NCBI RefSeq assembly: GCF_029867415.1
Contig: NC_081186.1
Location: 27,035,915-27,099,914, forward strand
Reading direction: 5' to 3'
Origin: Vicia villosa
Taxonomy: Eukaryota; Streptophyta; Magnoliopsida; Fabales; Fabaceae
DNA: 64,000 bases
The position numbers and the translations under genes were made by a program. The notes below the pieces were generated by a model, which ran no database searches, was not told the origin of the DNA, and worked only from the letters and a program-made list of their open reading frames with translations. Below are positions 22,360 to 35,053 of this stretch, one piece after another. The stretch's first letter is position 1. Every line of letters starts with the position of its first letter.

Positions 22360-22890
22360 TGTGGGGAATAAACATGACATGGATAAAGGTTTTGTACATG
22401 AAATTAAGGTATTTTTAAATTATATTGTTGATTTAATTTTTTTACAATTTATTACATTTTTAAACTTTTATGATGTTGAATTATATTTTTTGTATTATGA
22501 ATCACCTGTCATGGATGAAGGATTTTAACATGAATATAAAGTATTTTTACATTTTTGAATTTCTCTATTTTATCAATTTAGTATATTATTCAATTTTTCT
22601 TCTTATATTATTTATTTATATTTTTTGTATTAGCAAACAACATGCATGCTATTGATGAAGGATTTTTACATGAAATTAATTTATTAATTTTTTTGTATTA
22701 GGTATCATCATGCCATGGATGAAGAATTTCTACATGAAATTAAGGTATTTTAACATTTTAAATTTTTTTCTATTTTATCAATTTATCATATTCAATTTTA
22801 CTTCTTCTATTATTTGTTTTTTTATTAGGAACCAAAATGCCATGGATTCTATAGAGAATTTATATGTGAAATTAAAGGTATTTTTTTTTA
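22360..22890 (+). repeat. Five microexon-like tandem units
   Basis: Five blocks of about 42-48 bp match CATGCCATGGATGAAGGATT + TTTACATGAAATTAAG. They lie near 22,366, 22,492, 22,634, 22,704 and 22,830, separated by 70-130 bp of T-rich DNA. Three blocks (3, 4, 5) are preceded by TTTTGTATTAG or TTTTTATTAG, and four (1, 2, 4, 5) are followed by (A/G)GTATTTT. They therefore look like small exons with an acceptor and donor. In one phase they read variants of a peptide with core HAMDEGFLHEIK; one copy (near 22,521) has a stop. I do not recognise the gene. It could be a decayed multi-microexon gene or a simple tandem repeat. Confidence 0.55.
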
Positions 22891-24269
22891 ATTATTTTGC
22901 TGAACTTTTTATATTTTATCAAATTACTATATTGTTAAATTTTTAACTTATTTTTAATTAACTATAATATAATTGTTTGTTGGCTTACAAGTTTTTAATA
23001 ATTTATAATTTTCTCTAACTTTTTATAGTTACATATGTTGTAAATTTATTTAGTCAATTTGTAAGTGATGATACTTATATTAGATTAGAGATTTGATAAA
23101 TTTATCATTTTACTTATTTGTAATTTTATTAACATTGCAAGTTTCCTATATAGTTGTTTACATAATTAAGAACCATGTATAAATATCACTGTATTTTTTT
23201 ATGGAATCGATATATGAATTTTTTGATATACACGTGATAGTTTATTTCTAAATTTAAATAAGAAAAAATCTTTTATTTATATTTTAACTTTATTTAAAAA
23301 AAAGTGACTTTTATTTGTTTAGAATCATAAACACTACATAGATCATTTAAATAATATATTTTGTAAAAATAATTTATATATTCTTATAATTAACACAACA
23401 CATTAAAATTCAAAATGCATAACTCTAAAAAATATTAATATTTTATTATTTTAACTTTATTTTTAATTTTAATATTATTCTAATTCTAATTGTAATAATA
23501 TGTTTTGGTGTAAATTATTGTAAATATATAAAAATCTCTTTTCTATTCCATAATCACCTACGGCTTTTCATTTTTTTTAACTTTTTTCTATCTTTTTAAC
23601 TCTCATAATAATAACATTAATAATAGTATATGAAAACTGTTATAAAATATTGTATTTTTTTGTATTTTTGCACAACTTTATAACCCACTTTTTATCCTAC
23701 CTTCATTATTTACTTACTCTTTTTCTATCCATTTCACCTATTCGTTCTTTTCTATAATTTTTCACAATTGGTAGCAATTGATAGCAAATTGTAAGTCACT
23801 TAACTTAAATATGTTTTACTCACAAACATACAGCGAATGAAATAGATGCGTTGACAAATCGAAAAACCAATTACATATTCCACAGAAGTTTACATGATGG
23901 AATAAATTATCACATTTTATTTGGAAGAATTTATCAAGAACCATTTTGACCTCCCAAATTTAGATTTTTCTTAATTTTAATTTATCTTTTCAGCTTTTAT
24001 TTGTTTTGTATTGTCTTTGTCATTTATTTTATTTATTCTTTCATTTGTTAATTTAGTGGGTTAGGTCTTATCCCCCATAATTATAATTTTTTTCCGATTA
24101 ATTTAGAGTGGAATTATAATTTAATAATATTATATATTTTGTTGATAATATGTGATTGAATTTATTTTTAATTTATTTTTAATTTATTTTTAATTTTAAT
24201 TTAAATTGATATGGTGTAAATTAATTTAATGAATAAAAAGTTATATTAATAAATTCATTATATCGAATA
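22891..24269. other. AT-rich intergenic stretch
   Basis: No gene, RNA or ordered repeat recognised across ~1.4 kb. The phrase AATTTATTTTTAATTT is repeated at 24,160-24,200 as low-complexity sequence. Confidence 0.6.
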
Positions 24270-24270
24270 T

Positions 24271-24272
<2 letters not shown>

Positions 24273-24352
<80 letters not shown>
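24273..24352. repeat. (TA)n microsatellite
   Basis: About 40 TA units directly left of a palindromic MITE. Confidence 0.97.
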
Positions 24353-24355
<3 letters not shown>

Positions 24356-24745
24356 AGAGATCAAATTACACCCTAAGAGTTACACCACGAGTTACACTCG
24401 TTCAATAACTACATTTCGAATTAATATTTTTTAAATTCAACCGTTGGATTGAAACATAATATCATATAGATCATACCTATAAAGTTTGAGCTTAATCTAT
24501 AATGATTTGTTATACGATCAAGATATCCAAAGATTAACGTCAAAATGAGCTTTCATATAACGTTAATTTTTATGTAATGCAATGACATAGTAAATCATTA
24601 TATATTAAGCTCAAACTTTATAGGTATGATCTATATGATATTATGTTTCAATCCAACGGTTGAATTTAAAAAATATTAATTCAAAATGTAGTTATTGAAT
24701 GAGTGTAACTCGTGGTGTAACTTTTCGGGTGTAATTTGATCCCTC

Positions 24746-24747
<2 letters not shown>
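24353..24747. mobile_element. Fold-back MITE, ~395 bp
   Basis: The two halves are nearly exact inverted copies. GAGATCAAATTACACCC … GAGTTACACCACGAGTTACA … CCAACGGTTG is mirrored on the right by CAACCGTTGG … TGTAACTCGTGGTGTAAC … GGGTGTAATTTGATC. It lies between two (TA)n tracts, which fits a TA target site (Tc1/mariner-like or similar). No coding capacity. Confidence 0.85.

Positions 24748-24749
<2 letters not shown>

Positions 24750-24840
<91 letters not shown>
24750..24840. repeat. (TA)n microsatellite
   Basis: About 45 TA units separating two MITEs. Confidence 0.97.
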
Positions 24841-25284
<444 letters not shown>

Positions 25285-25918
25285 AGAGCATGACAAAAAC
25301 TGAACCAATTTATTCCTCATCAATAATAGTAGAATTCAATAATGCAATAGCTGGCTAAAGCTTATATTCCAGTGCAAGTTGTATCTTACGTTGTTAGTTA
25401 GCGTATGACTTTTTGCACACGTATTAAGATATTGAAAATGAAAAGTAAATTATTTTTGACAAAAATCCTAATTTAAAAAATAAAATAAAATAAGGTAAAA
25501 CAATTAAAAAATAGTTAATATTTTATTCAAAATTGAAAAAATTATTTATTTTTAAAAAAGAGAAAAATGATTATCCAGAACTTGACAATAATCTCATAAA
25601 TGTACTTTATGACAATAATCTCATAAAAGTACTTTAATATATGAAATATTCTCACAATTATGTTTATAAAATCATGAGTGAGAAGAAAAATAATAAAATG
25701 GATAAGCATAGACAATATACCCAATTGTACTCAATATAAGCTTGAAGAAGAAAAAGATTTTTGGTTTGTCACTAATAGAGTCTTGCAAGTATGTTCTTGT
25801 CATCTTCTTTCTTAACTTCCCCCTTTCATTATGAGTGAGTTAAATTTGTTTGTGTCACAACAACTAAATTGAGAGTAAATTAATAATCAATGTTCCTCCT
25901 AAAATTATATGGGTATGA
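25285..25918. other. AT-rich intergenic stretch
   Basis: No gene recognised. The minus-strand open frame at 25,542-25,724 is low-complexity I/F-rich and not credible. Confidence 0.6.
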
Positions 25919-25926
25919 CATCATGC

Positions 25927-26622
25927 TAGAGCTGTCAATATGGGCTACCCGGCCCTAAATGGGCCGGTCCTAGCGGGCCCTAGGCTTTTAAGGGCTGGGC
26001 CAAAAAGGCCCTGTATAATATGGACACGAGATTTACTACCCGAGCCCGGCTCTAGATAGGCTTCGGGCTACCCGGCCCTAAATGAGCTTTTTTATTTAAA
26101 AAAATTAAAATAAAAACTCCATAATATTTATCATAAATAAAATTAAAAATTATGTTATTTTAAATAAAATACATTTTTAAGTAATATATTATCTCTTATA
26201 AATACTATAATGTGTTTCTAAATACAACATATGTCTAAATTGTATAAAATAATACTTGAATATTTATTATACGAGAAAAACTAATATAATACGATGAAAA
26301 AAATGTTGATTATATTAATGTATTATATTTAAGAGAGAAAGAATGAATAAAATAGAGATAAAATTTAGTGAAGTGAGAAAAATCAATATGCTATTTTAGA
26401 GTAAGATAATATAAATATTAATATATTTTTTTAAATTTATAATTATGCGGGCCTGATGGACTACCCACGGCCCATATGGGCTAGCCTAATGGGTAGCGGA
26501 CTTTTCAGAGCTGGGCTAAAAAGGCCCTGAAAAATATGAGCTCTAATTTTAAGGCCCAAGCCCTATGATTTTTCGGGCCTGGTGGGCCGGCCCATATGGG
26601 CTAGCCCATTTTGACAGCTCTA
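25927..26622. mobile_element. hAT-type MITE, 696 bp
   Basis: Inverted ends TAGAGCTGTCAATATGGGCT and (reverse complement of right) TAGAGCTGTCAAAATGGGCT are flanked by the perfect 8-bp duplication CATCATGC (25,919-25,926 and 26,623-26,630). Both ends are rich in GGGCC/GGCCC blocks around an AT-rich core. This is a different family from the element at 15,773 but has the same architecture. No transposase. Confidence 0.92.
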
Positions 26623-26630
26623 CATCATGC

Positions 26631-26828
26631 CCCCTAAAAGTATAGATCGTTTGTATTATTAAAACAAGTAAATAAATCTAGATATTTTCTTTTATAAATA
26701 ATTATCAATACAATTTTTTTTTTGATAAACTACTAATATAGTACTCAAATAAAAGAAATTATGATAAAATACAATAATTTTGTTATATAACAAGCTTCCC
26801 ATTAAAAGCACAATATATTTTTATATTT

Positions 26829-26924
<96 letters not shown>

Positions 26925-27378
26925 CAAGGATAACATTCAAATGTAAAATTAAAGATGAAGGTTTGTTTTTATTGTAGTTATATACGGCTTGAGAGATTGG
27001 TCTCTTCAAATACGCACAGTAAATACTTGATTTTTTAAAAAATAAAGATTTAAAAATAAGAATTTTTTATGATTAAATTTAATATTTTTTAAATGATTAT
27101 TCATAAACAACTCTAAAAGATGAATTAGAGATAAATTAATGGTTGTCACTCTTATGCGAAAGATAAGATGAAAATGTAATTCACAGGAAATTTGAAAAGT
27201 TCCATGATAAGACTCATAGTGGTTAAATCAATGACTCGAAGAGAGAATTTATTACCTCACAAGCTCACACACAAATATGAAACTTGTGATTATGTTATCA
27301 TCAAAACTAATTAAATAGTGTGTAAAATTCCATTGGTATGGGTGCAAGCTGAATGCTAAACACACCTTCTATATTACT
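26631..27378. other. AT-rich DNA with a (TA)n tract
   Basis: A TA tract of about 46 units lies at 26,829-26,921. Otherwise no gene or transposon was recognised. Confidence 0.7.
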
Positions 27379-28187
27379 AACATTAATCTATGAGTCTCAT
27401 AGATTAATGTTAGACTCATAGATTAATGTTAGTCCCTTAACGATGCAAAGTCCCTTATTCTGGATTTTTGTAATCTGGAGGATAGGAAGGTTGCAGGGAG
27501 ATTTGCAGTTGTGATGGATGTAATTTGGAAGAATAGAAATGATTTTATTTGGCACAATGAGAAGGAGGAAGCATCCAAGTTGGGTTTGATTGCGTTTCAT
27601 AATTGGCAGGATTGGTTTATGGCCCAAAGAAATCAGGAGAGAAATGAAAATCCTCATAATGTCATTAGTTGGAACCCGCCACCGGAAGGATGGTTAAAGT
27701 GCAACGTGGATGCGGGGTTTAATAAACAGTGTGGAACAACTAATAGAGGTTGGTGTGTACGTGATAAAAGTGGAAATTTCATTGTTGCAGGAGTTGCTTG
27801 GGATATTGGTACTTTCTCCATTCTTGAAGCGGAAACTTCGGCCATTAAAGAAGCTATTGAAAGTGCTATAGCTTTACATTTGGAAAATGTCATCTTCGAA
27901 AGCGACGCTCAACATGTGGTTCAAGCCATCCACTCTAATCAAAAGGGTGATTCTGAGTTTAGTTTAATTATTATGTCCATTAGAAACTTGTTACATATTT
28001 CTTCAAACTTCGAGGTGAAGTTCGTAAAACGTCAAGCGAATTCGGTTGCACACTCCCTTGCGAAGGCGGCCAATTCGTGGTCTAGACGTAGTATCATAAA
28101 CATGATTCCTCATTGTATTCAATCTATTATCTTGAATGAAATGCGTTAAGTTTGCTTTTGTCAAAAAAAAACATTAATCTATGAGTC
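27379..28187 (+). mobile_element. 5'-truncated LINE, 18-bp target duplication
   Basis: AACATTAATCTATGAGTC occurs at 27,379-27,396 and again at 28,170-28,187, right after an A run (28,163-28,170). Between them is the 3' end of a LINE ORF2. At the 5' junction (27,397-27,432) the same target sequence also appears twice more, nearly complete and inverted, ahead of coding sequence. Confidence 0.92.
27434..28149 (+). pseudogene. LINE ORF2 C-terminus: linker and RNase H domain
   Basis: An open frame runs from about 27,434 to TAA at 28,149, although the first in-frame ATG is at 27,511. The start DVIWKNRNDFIWHNE is the typical end of the LINE reverse-transcriptase linker. The RNase H follows: WNPPPEGWLKCNVDAGF (catalytic Asp), EAETSAIKEAIESA (Glu), VIFESDAQHVVQAI (Asp), FVKRQANSVAHSLAKAA (His/Asp motif). 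No stop or frameshift interrupts this 3' segment, so the insertion is fairly young. The reverse transcriptase and endonuclease were never copied. It is not a host RNase H gene, because the target duplication and A tail frame it exactly. Confidence 0.88.
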
Positions 28188-28228
28188 CAAAATACACAAT
28201 GGAATGGTAAAAAGAACAAAATTGTCTC

Positions 28229-28334
<106 letters not shown>

Positions 28335-28406
28335 AAAGCGAGTGTTAGAGAGAGTGTTGAAAAGAGAGTGTTGCTAGCATTTCTCTAATTTGTTTTGATT
28401 GGGCTA

Positions 28407-28780
28407 TTAAACAAATTTCAAACTCAACAAAATATTAATTTTTCCTTTCATCTTTATTTGGAGTCTCTTAGTTTTACTTCTAATAATTACACCCTCTTGT
28501 TGTCTTTGGGTTTCTTGTAGGTCTTCATCACTCTCTTCTTCATAAGAAGAACTCGTCCTCAAGTTAAGTTCATTTTCACCTACATCAAACAAAGTTATGT
28601 CACTTACATTTAAATTAGCATTTACCCCATAATTTTTAGGTAGATCAGCTTTGTAAGCATTATCCCCAATCTTTTAAACGACTTGAAAGGGTCCATCACC
28701 CCTATGTTGAAGGTTAGGTTTTCTCAATGAAATAAATCTCTCTTTTCTTAGGTGCACCCACACTTAAATCTTGTGAATCT
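28407..28780 (-). pseudogene. Ty3/gypsy polyprotein C-terminal fragment
   Basis: Minus-strand reading gives the tail that follows integrase in many plant gypsy elements: LRKPNLQHRGDGPFQVV, then KIGDNAYKADLPKNYGVNAN, then NVSDITLFDVGENELNLRTS, then a Glu-rich and basic end. A stop replaces a residue between QVV and KIGDNAY (near 28,672-28,676). Integrase proper, upstream on the minus strand, is missing because the fragment ends at the old LTR near 28,786. This is a short relic of a different lineage from the Tekay-like and Ogre-like elements. Confidence 0.75.
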
Positions 28781-28785
28781 ATATG

Positions 28786-29799
28786 TTGTAAAGATATAAA
28801 CGTTAGTTGGTTTGGATGATGACAAGTGATCACAACTTCAGGAAGAAGATACCTTCATAAGTCAAAGGCTTTTGGGTGTTGATTGGTCACTTCAAGTATT
28901 CATTGTGTCAACTGTCAAAGGGGAGTTCATTGCAACTATCCAATAGTTCTTGATGATGGCATCGGATCAAGAAGAAGATATCTTAATGCTCATCAGTCAA
29001 ATGATTCAACTTCAAGTTGAAGTTCTAAACATCATTCAATCAAGCTGAGGAACTTGAGGTATAAAAAATTTTAAATTGAAAAAGTTTGAAAGTTCGTCTG
29101 GTTCAGTGTATACGCTTTAGAGAGATCAGTGTATTGTCAAACGGACAAGATTAAGTCTTGAGGTACTAAGACAATCACATACATACACAAAATTCCATTG
29201 CCAACCTTATCTATTTTTATTAAACTTATTAAAACAAATCAAGGCAAGTATCCAATTGATTAAGAAACATTTCTAATCAATTAGGAAAGCTAACTCACAA
29301 CCTAATCGATTAATATCTTGATCAAATCGATTAAAGCAAAGAAAAAAGCATTCTAATCGATTAGAAAAATTATTAAACAAATAAAGTAAATAATAGTTTT
29401 AGGGTTTCCTTTTTTGGATTAGGGTTTTCGGTTTTGAGGCAGCTTAATTGACTAAAAGAAGGATTTGATCGATTAAATAACTTATTTTTCATATGGATTG
29501 TTTCCTTTATAAGCCAATAATTTTTCTATATAAAGAAGGTTTCTCCTCATTTTATTTTACAGCAGAACTTCTAAATATAACAATATCGTTTTTCTACTCT
29601 CCTTCTTTCTAAAATTGTTTTTTCACAATAATTTTCATAGTGTTGAAAGACTAAAAATTCCTTTTGAGAGTAATGTTATAGTGGTGTTATGCTTAATTTT
29701 GCTTTTATTCAAGAGTATGATTCTCTCGTGTCATATCTTTGTAAGGAATTTAAATGTTGCAAGTTAAAACTGAAAAAAGTTTGGATGAAGGTTCTTGAG
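28786..29799 (+). repeat. Older copia-like LTR fragment (candidate)
   Basis: Begins TGTAAAGATATAAACGTTAG … TTTGGATGATGACAAG, which resembles the opening of the SIRE LTR at 29,805 (TGTTAGAACAAG … TTTGATGATAACA). It contains several AATCGATTA-type palindromes (29,270-29,480) and a TATA box near 29,526, and is then cut by the SIRE element. Its remainder should lie past that element, beyond the window. The right boundary and family are inferred. Confidence 0.5.
29526..29536 (+). promoter_or_regulatory. Candidate TATA box of the older LTR
   Basis: CTATATAAAGA is followed about 30 bp on by a C/T-rich stretch and ACAGCAGAAC, a plausible start region. Confidence 0.45.
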
Positions 29800-29804
29800 T
29801 TAAG

Positions 29805-29984
29805 TGTTAGAACAAGAAATGTTCTGATCAATATTCTTAGTTTTGATGATAACATTATATATGAATTTTTTATAAGAGAATGTGGTACTCTAATTATTCA
29901 CCTTTTCCATTTCAGGAAAAGTATAACAGAGTATGCACAAAAACAGCGTTCAGAAGCTCTGACCCAGAAGATCTGGATGGCTTC
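29805..29984 (+). repeat. SIRE 5' LTR, first segment
   Basis: The first 180 bp of the LTR. Its sequence continues at 37,198 once the Tekay-like element and one copy of GCTTC are removed (…AGATCTGGATG-GCTTC-ATCAAAACATGG…). Confidence 0.88.
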
Positions 29985-32110
29985 TGTAACACCCCATATT
30001 TTCTAATTTTAATTTAATTGGAAATTAAATTATTATTCAGAATTATTCGGTATTTTGTGGAATTATTTGGAAAGAATTATGAGATGGGATATTGGGCCAA
30101 GTGTGGTGTTAGTAAAGAGGGGGTGCTATGTTAGTAGGCCTTTTACTAAATTAAAATCTATTTTCATAAAAAATAAGGAATTGAGGGAAAAAGGAAAATA
30201 GATGTGAAAGAGGAGCAGAAGAGTAGAAGAGCTGATACGTGAAAGAGGAACAGAAAAGGAAGAGGGCTAATCAAAATCTTTTTCTAAGGTAAGGGGGGAC
30301 TCTTCCCGTTAGCATCTTTTATCGTATTATAGATAATAGGACTGATTTAGATGCATTGTTTGTGTCAATTGGTTATATACTAGATTGGGGTTTTGGGATG
30401 ATTTTGAAGGGAATTGTAGGATTTGATGAATTGCATGATTATATGATTGTTATGATGATTAAATGATCCCCTTTGTGTGTTATATTTGTGTTATAACATG
30501 TATGTGGCTGATATTGTGGTATTTGAGGTTCATGACATAATTTGATTTGGATTTTGGGGATTTTGGGATAAATCCCGTAATGCTGTCAATCGCTGTGAGA
30601 TCTCTGACTTTTGCCAGTTCGCGCCGCGAGGGTAGGCTGGCGCCGCGAAGGCGATGAAAATATTTTCAGTTCGCCCCGCGAACATTTTTTGCACTGCGAA
30701 GGCGTCGATTTTGGGGGACGCGTCGCGAAAGACGGATGGCGCCGCGTGCTAATGATAATATTTGAAAAATGTAAAGATGCGTATCTTTTGAACTGTTGGC
30801 CTGTTTTAAGTGCCGTTTTGAGCAGGATGAAGCTTATGAAGTATTGTTTATGTTAGGATGATGAAATGAGCAGTAGCTCGAGATTATTTTTAAATCACGA
30901 TTTTGCTTGTTTGATGAATGTTGTGTTGTGGACATATATGATGAGATGTAACGATACAAGTTATGTTTAAAACATGATTCATGTGATGATTTGTTTGTTG
31001 GTATGATGAAGCTTATGAGATAGTTTTTGTGATGATGTGAGTATGATGTGAATATCTTGTCTGTTGGATGGATGACGTATTGTTGACATATATGATTAAA
31101 TGTGACAATATAAGATGTTGTTTTGAAAAACATTTTTATGTGATGATTGTTGAGAATTGTATGATGATGATTGATTTGTTTTGGAATGATGTGGATACAT
31201 GTATGTTCTTTCTTATTGATGATGATGATTGACGCGGATACATGTATGTTCTTTAATGATGATGATGATGATTGAATTGTAATTGAATGATGCTAATATA
31301 TATGAACATACTTGATGATGATGATGGTATAAGTATGTTATATACGTTGCATTCATTCATAATCATTTGTTGAGGGCTGAATCCTGATGATGTGGTGATT
31401 CAGTGAAGGGCATAATTCCCATTGTGTGGAATTTGTGGTGCCAGGGCCGTATCTTGATGATGTTGGATCGGTCGGTGGGTTAATCCCATTGATGATGTTG
31501 GTACCATATGCATAGTGTTAGTTCATTGCATATGCATGATTTTTATGATTGTTTGGATGAATTATGGTGTTGTCTTTTGGTAGTGTATTCTGTTGGTTGT
31601 TGTGTGTTGACGAGTACTTCCTGACAATCTGAATATAATGAAATTGGATGAATAATGTGACTATGATGTGTTATTGTTTATGATTCGATAACATTTGTTA
31701 ATTGTGAATGAGACTCACCCTTACTGTTGATATTTTCAGATTAAGGATAGCGGCTTTTGGCTTGGTGAGGATTAGCTCATAGGCCAGTTTGTTTAGTATA
31801 GTGTCGGTGTCATGCTCTGATATTGTAACACTGGGGAATGCTAGTTTAGAGTTCATGATTTGATAACTCTATTTTATCGTGTTTGGTTGTTTTGTGGGAC
31901 ATAGTATCAAAGATGTTATGCTTATCAGTATGATGGATTTTCCGCTGTGTTAACATGAGATATTTATGAGTTATGATGAATTGTTCCTTAGTGAAAGCAT
32001 GACAATTGATTTATGATAAATTGATTTAAATTGAATTGTGGCACCCTTGTTTTTACATTTTACTCTGATATAATTATTTAAATTGTCGCGGGGTTTAGAA
32101 GGGTGTTACA
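29985..32110 (+). repeat. 5' LTR of the Tekay-like element
   Basis: Bounded by the target duplication on the left and the primer site on the right. It contains a GC-rich palindrome block (30,617-30,750), GATGAT-rich low-complexity DNA (31,210-31,330) and the end GGGGTTTAGAAGGGTGTTACA. Open frames within are not genes. Confidence 0.93.
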
Positions 32111-32113
32111 ATA

Positions 32114-32130
32114 GTGATATCAGAGCAGGT
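32114..32130 (+). other. Primer binding site, initiator tRNA-Met type
   Basis: GTGATATCAGAGCAGGT begins a few bases after the LTR. TGATATCAGAGC is one base off the TGGTATCAGAGC used by elements primed with initiator tRNA-Met. Confidence 0.75.
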
Positions 32131-35040
32131 CGGTCCGTCCGGCCAATTGTCGAGTCAGTTGAGTTGCGCGACAGTTGAATACTGTCAGTGTATTATCCCG
32201 TGGTACGCGACATGTGAGTAAATCACTGTCGGTACTTGTTTGTTTTGTTGCATGAGTTGGTTTAAGCGAAGTGGGGGAGAAGCTTTGCTTCTCGGAAGAG
32301 GTTCAGTTGCAAGTTTGTAAAGAGGGTTGTTGTCGTGATGTTTCAGAAATCAGACTTCGGCGATGGAATGTGTCGCCCAAGTTATAAGAAGTTTGGGAGC
32401 GAAGAGGTATGATAAGGGGCTGTTTGGAATGTGAATTATTTGAAGATGATGAGTTTTAGAGCGGAATTTACGTAAGAAAAACGCAGGAAAATTGTTGAAT
32501 CGTTATGAAACTTCGAAAATTCATAACTGGAGTTCTGGACATCCGATTTGAGTTCTGTTTGAAGCGTCAGAAAGCTAACAAGATAAACATTGTTATAAAA
32601 ATGGTTGCAGCAGCTGTAACATATTTAATTGTGACAAGATGATGTTGGAAAGAGGTGAAGTTGCGGTTACGCTTATTCTTAGAACTAGACTTGTTTGTTG
32701 GTGATGCACGGGATGTTAGTGTCAGAGTTGAATGGATTGAAGGAATGATTAAGGCTTGTTAATAAGAAATTTTAGAGATTAAGTGTACCATTGGAGGAGT
32801 ATTGGAGATATCGTATAGAGTGTCGCTGCATGATGTCGATGTTGCATTTCGGATGACGATGGAAAATTCATATCTTGAGTTCCGAGTGTCGGATTAATGT
32901 GACGTTTGAACCTACGAAAAGGAGAGATGATGTTTTACCTTATGGGAGAGTTATAAATACAGTAGAGTGATCCTATGAGGAGAGATTCTGAATTCGGTTA
33001 AGGAAGCATGAAGCTTGTTGAATCGGAATGGTTATTACCGCAATTGTTCGAAACGAAGTTGAGTAGAACATGCTGTTGATGAATAAGTTGATGAGATGTT
33101 CGGTCATAAAGATGATTTGAGTACCGATGGATTTTAGCGAGAAGTGAATTAGTAGTAAAGGTGAAATAAACTTTAGAATGGTTGAAGTCATATTTGTGAT
33201 GCCAAAGCAACGACATATATAAAAGAAGAATTGTATAAGATTTCTGACACCTATTGATGCGAGGAAGACTTTGTTGAGATTCCGAGTGGAATGAAACTTG
33301 GACGCGAAAGATGTCATGGGATTTAGAGTAAAACCACAAGTTATGAATATTGTTGCGGTCTTTTGCTAAGATGAGGATTTTGATTTGGAATGAGATGAAT
33401 AGTAATGTACGAGTATATTAGTGATTATGAAGTTTGGAAGTACTTAACAAGTGTGTGATGCTAAGTGACTATGAAGCGGATTGTGTAAAATGTTTGGATG
33501 TTGGTGTCTCACCGACAAGATCCAATGAGAAGGAAGTGTGCGAGTTGTAAAGACTCAAAGTGAATTATTGAGTTATGACGATGTTAATGAGTTTGGGTGC
33601 AAACTCAGAAAGGACACTGTAGTAACGACGGTTTATGCTTAAATATGGTTGTCGACTATCTATTGACAAATTGAGAACTTGATCACCCTTAATCTCTTGT
33701 TGGTAGTAGACGGAATCATATAGATGGGATGAACTTGTTTTGTTACCTTAATGGTATAAGATGTGATGAATACTAAGCCGTGAGAATCATCACTCACCAT
33801 GTTGTCTGAACTTATGAAGAAGTGAATATGAAAGAGTGCAATATATTGGATGATGACTTAAGACGGGTAATCAGAGTCGCGCAGCGAAACTGTGATGTGG
33901 AGTAGTGTTATGAGTAATACTCGTGGGCAATGAGGAATTAATACGTCGAAAGCCTACGTAGAGAATATATATTGATTTATATGTTGGATTTTGAATCTAG
34001 TGGATGTAAGGATGCCATGTCGGAGAATTAGAACTCTTTTGAATAATTGCCAAAATGATGAATATGTTACTATGGTTGTACGTAGTTAACGAGTATGTAT
34101 TCGGCAAAGTTAAGACGATGAGTTGATACTATATGATGCTATAATAATTTTGTGTTGTTGTTAAGGTGTTATTGTAGATTCCATATATAATGAGGGACTA
34201 TACTCTATGAAGGACGAAGTTGATTTAATTCTTAGAGAAGAGCGGGACCCGGTTTGAGCTATTTTGTAAGCAACGGTATATTGATGCTAATGAGTGTGAT
34301 TATAATTACTTGTGTGTACTCGTTCTGATGGTTAGAATGTTTAAATAGAGGAAGTAAATCAGGAATTTATTTTTGAGTGCGAGTAAGTATTGCTAAGTGG
34401 TAGATTAGTACCATGTATGATAAAGAATGATTCTTGAACGAATGAGTAAAGAGAGCCATAATTGGGTAAAACTCATAAATCTAATTGGTAATGATGGTTG
34501 TAACGAGTAACCAGAGTAGTGCAGCAAAAGCGGAATGTAACGGGTTCAATAATTGCTGGTGTGACTTGATAGGAGTCAGATAGTTGAAATTCAATGGTAT
34601 AGGAATATGATTATTGAGTTTCTTGAAGGAAGCAGTTGGTGAAAAGTGTAAGTATTATTTTATCGCTCAGATGGGAAAGTATATTTAAGATCGGTACGTT
34701 TGGTAGATGGAATGCATTACTGAAGTGTTGATCAGGTGTGGTCATAACATGGGTTGCGTAATTATATTATTCAGTTATTGGGCGTATTGTATGGGTTGTA
34801 CCTCAATGTTCTATTGTTGTTAACCTTTTGGAGATATGTCGAGTGGTATACTTTCGGATGGTCAAATGCGACGTAAGAGCTGGGATTTGAATGTATGAAA
34901 CATGTTTTCTGTTGGTTATATCAGATGGATTTTTGAGGATCCACTAATGGGAATGTTACCTGGGAACTAGAAAGTAAGACGAAAGACTCCTATCCGGAAC
35001 TTGTCACTTGAAGTATGTTTTCGAGGAAGAAAACTCTTTT
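32131..35040 (+). pseudogene. Eroded internal region of the Tekay-like element
   Basis: An autonomous relative would have ~5 kb encoding gag, protease, RT, RNase H, integrase and a chromodomain. Here 2.9 kb remain and no domain reads cleanly. The one clear anchor is near the end (34,947-35,003): NVTWELESKTKDSYPEL, matching the conserved 'TWE-E--m---YP-lF' close of the polyprotein. The minus-strand frames at 32,973-33,339 are serine- and histidine-rich shadows. Either many stops and deletions accumulated, or this copy was a short non-autonomous form from the start. Confidence 0.65.
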
Positions 35041-35053
35041 AGTGGGGGAGAGT
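35041..35053 (+). other. Polypurine tract of the Tekay-like element
   Basis: AGTGGGGGAGAGT lies directly before the 3' LTR start at 35,054. Confidence 0.88.

Noticed and set aside
22158..22946. Open frames of 60-90 codons around the right end of the PMD element
   Set aside because: They cross the palindromic ends and the T-rich array. They arise from the repeats, and none matches the PMD exons.
32973..33339. Overlapping minus-strand frames of 113-114 codons in the Tekay-like internal region
   Set aside because: They are antisense to the element, Ser/His-rich, and lack motifs.
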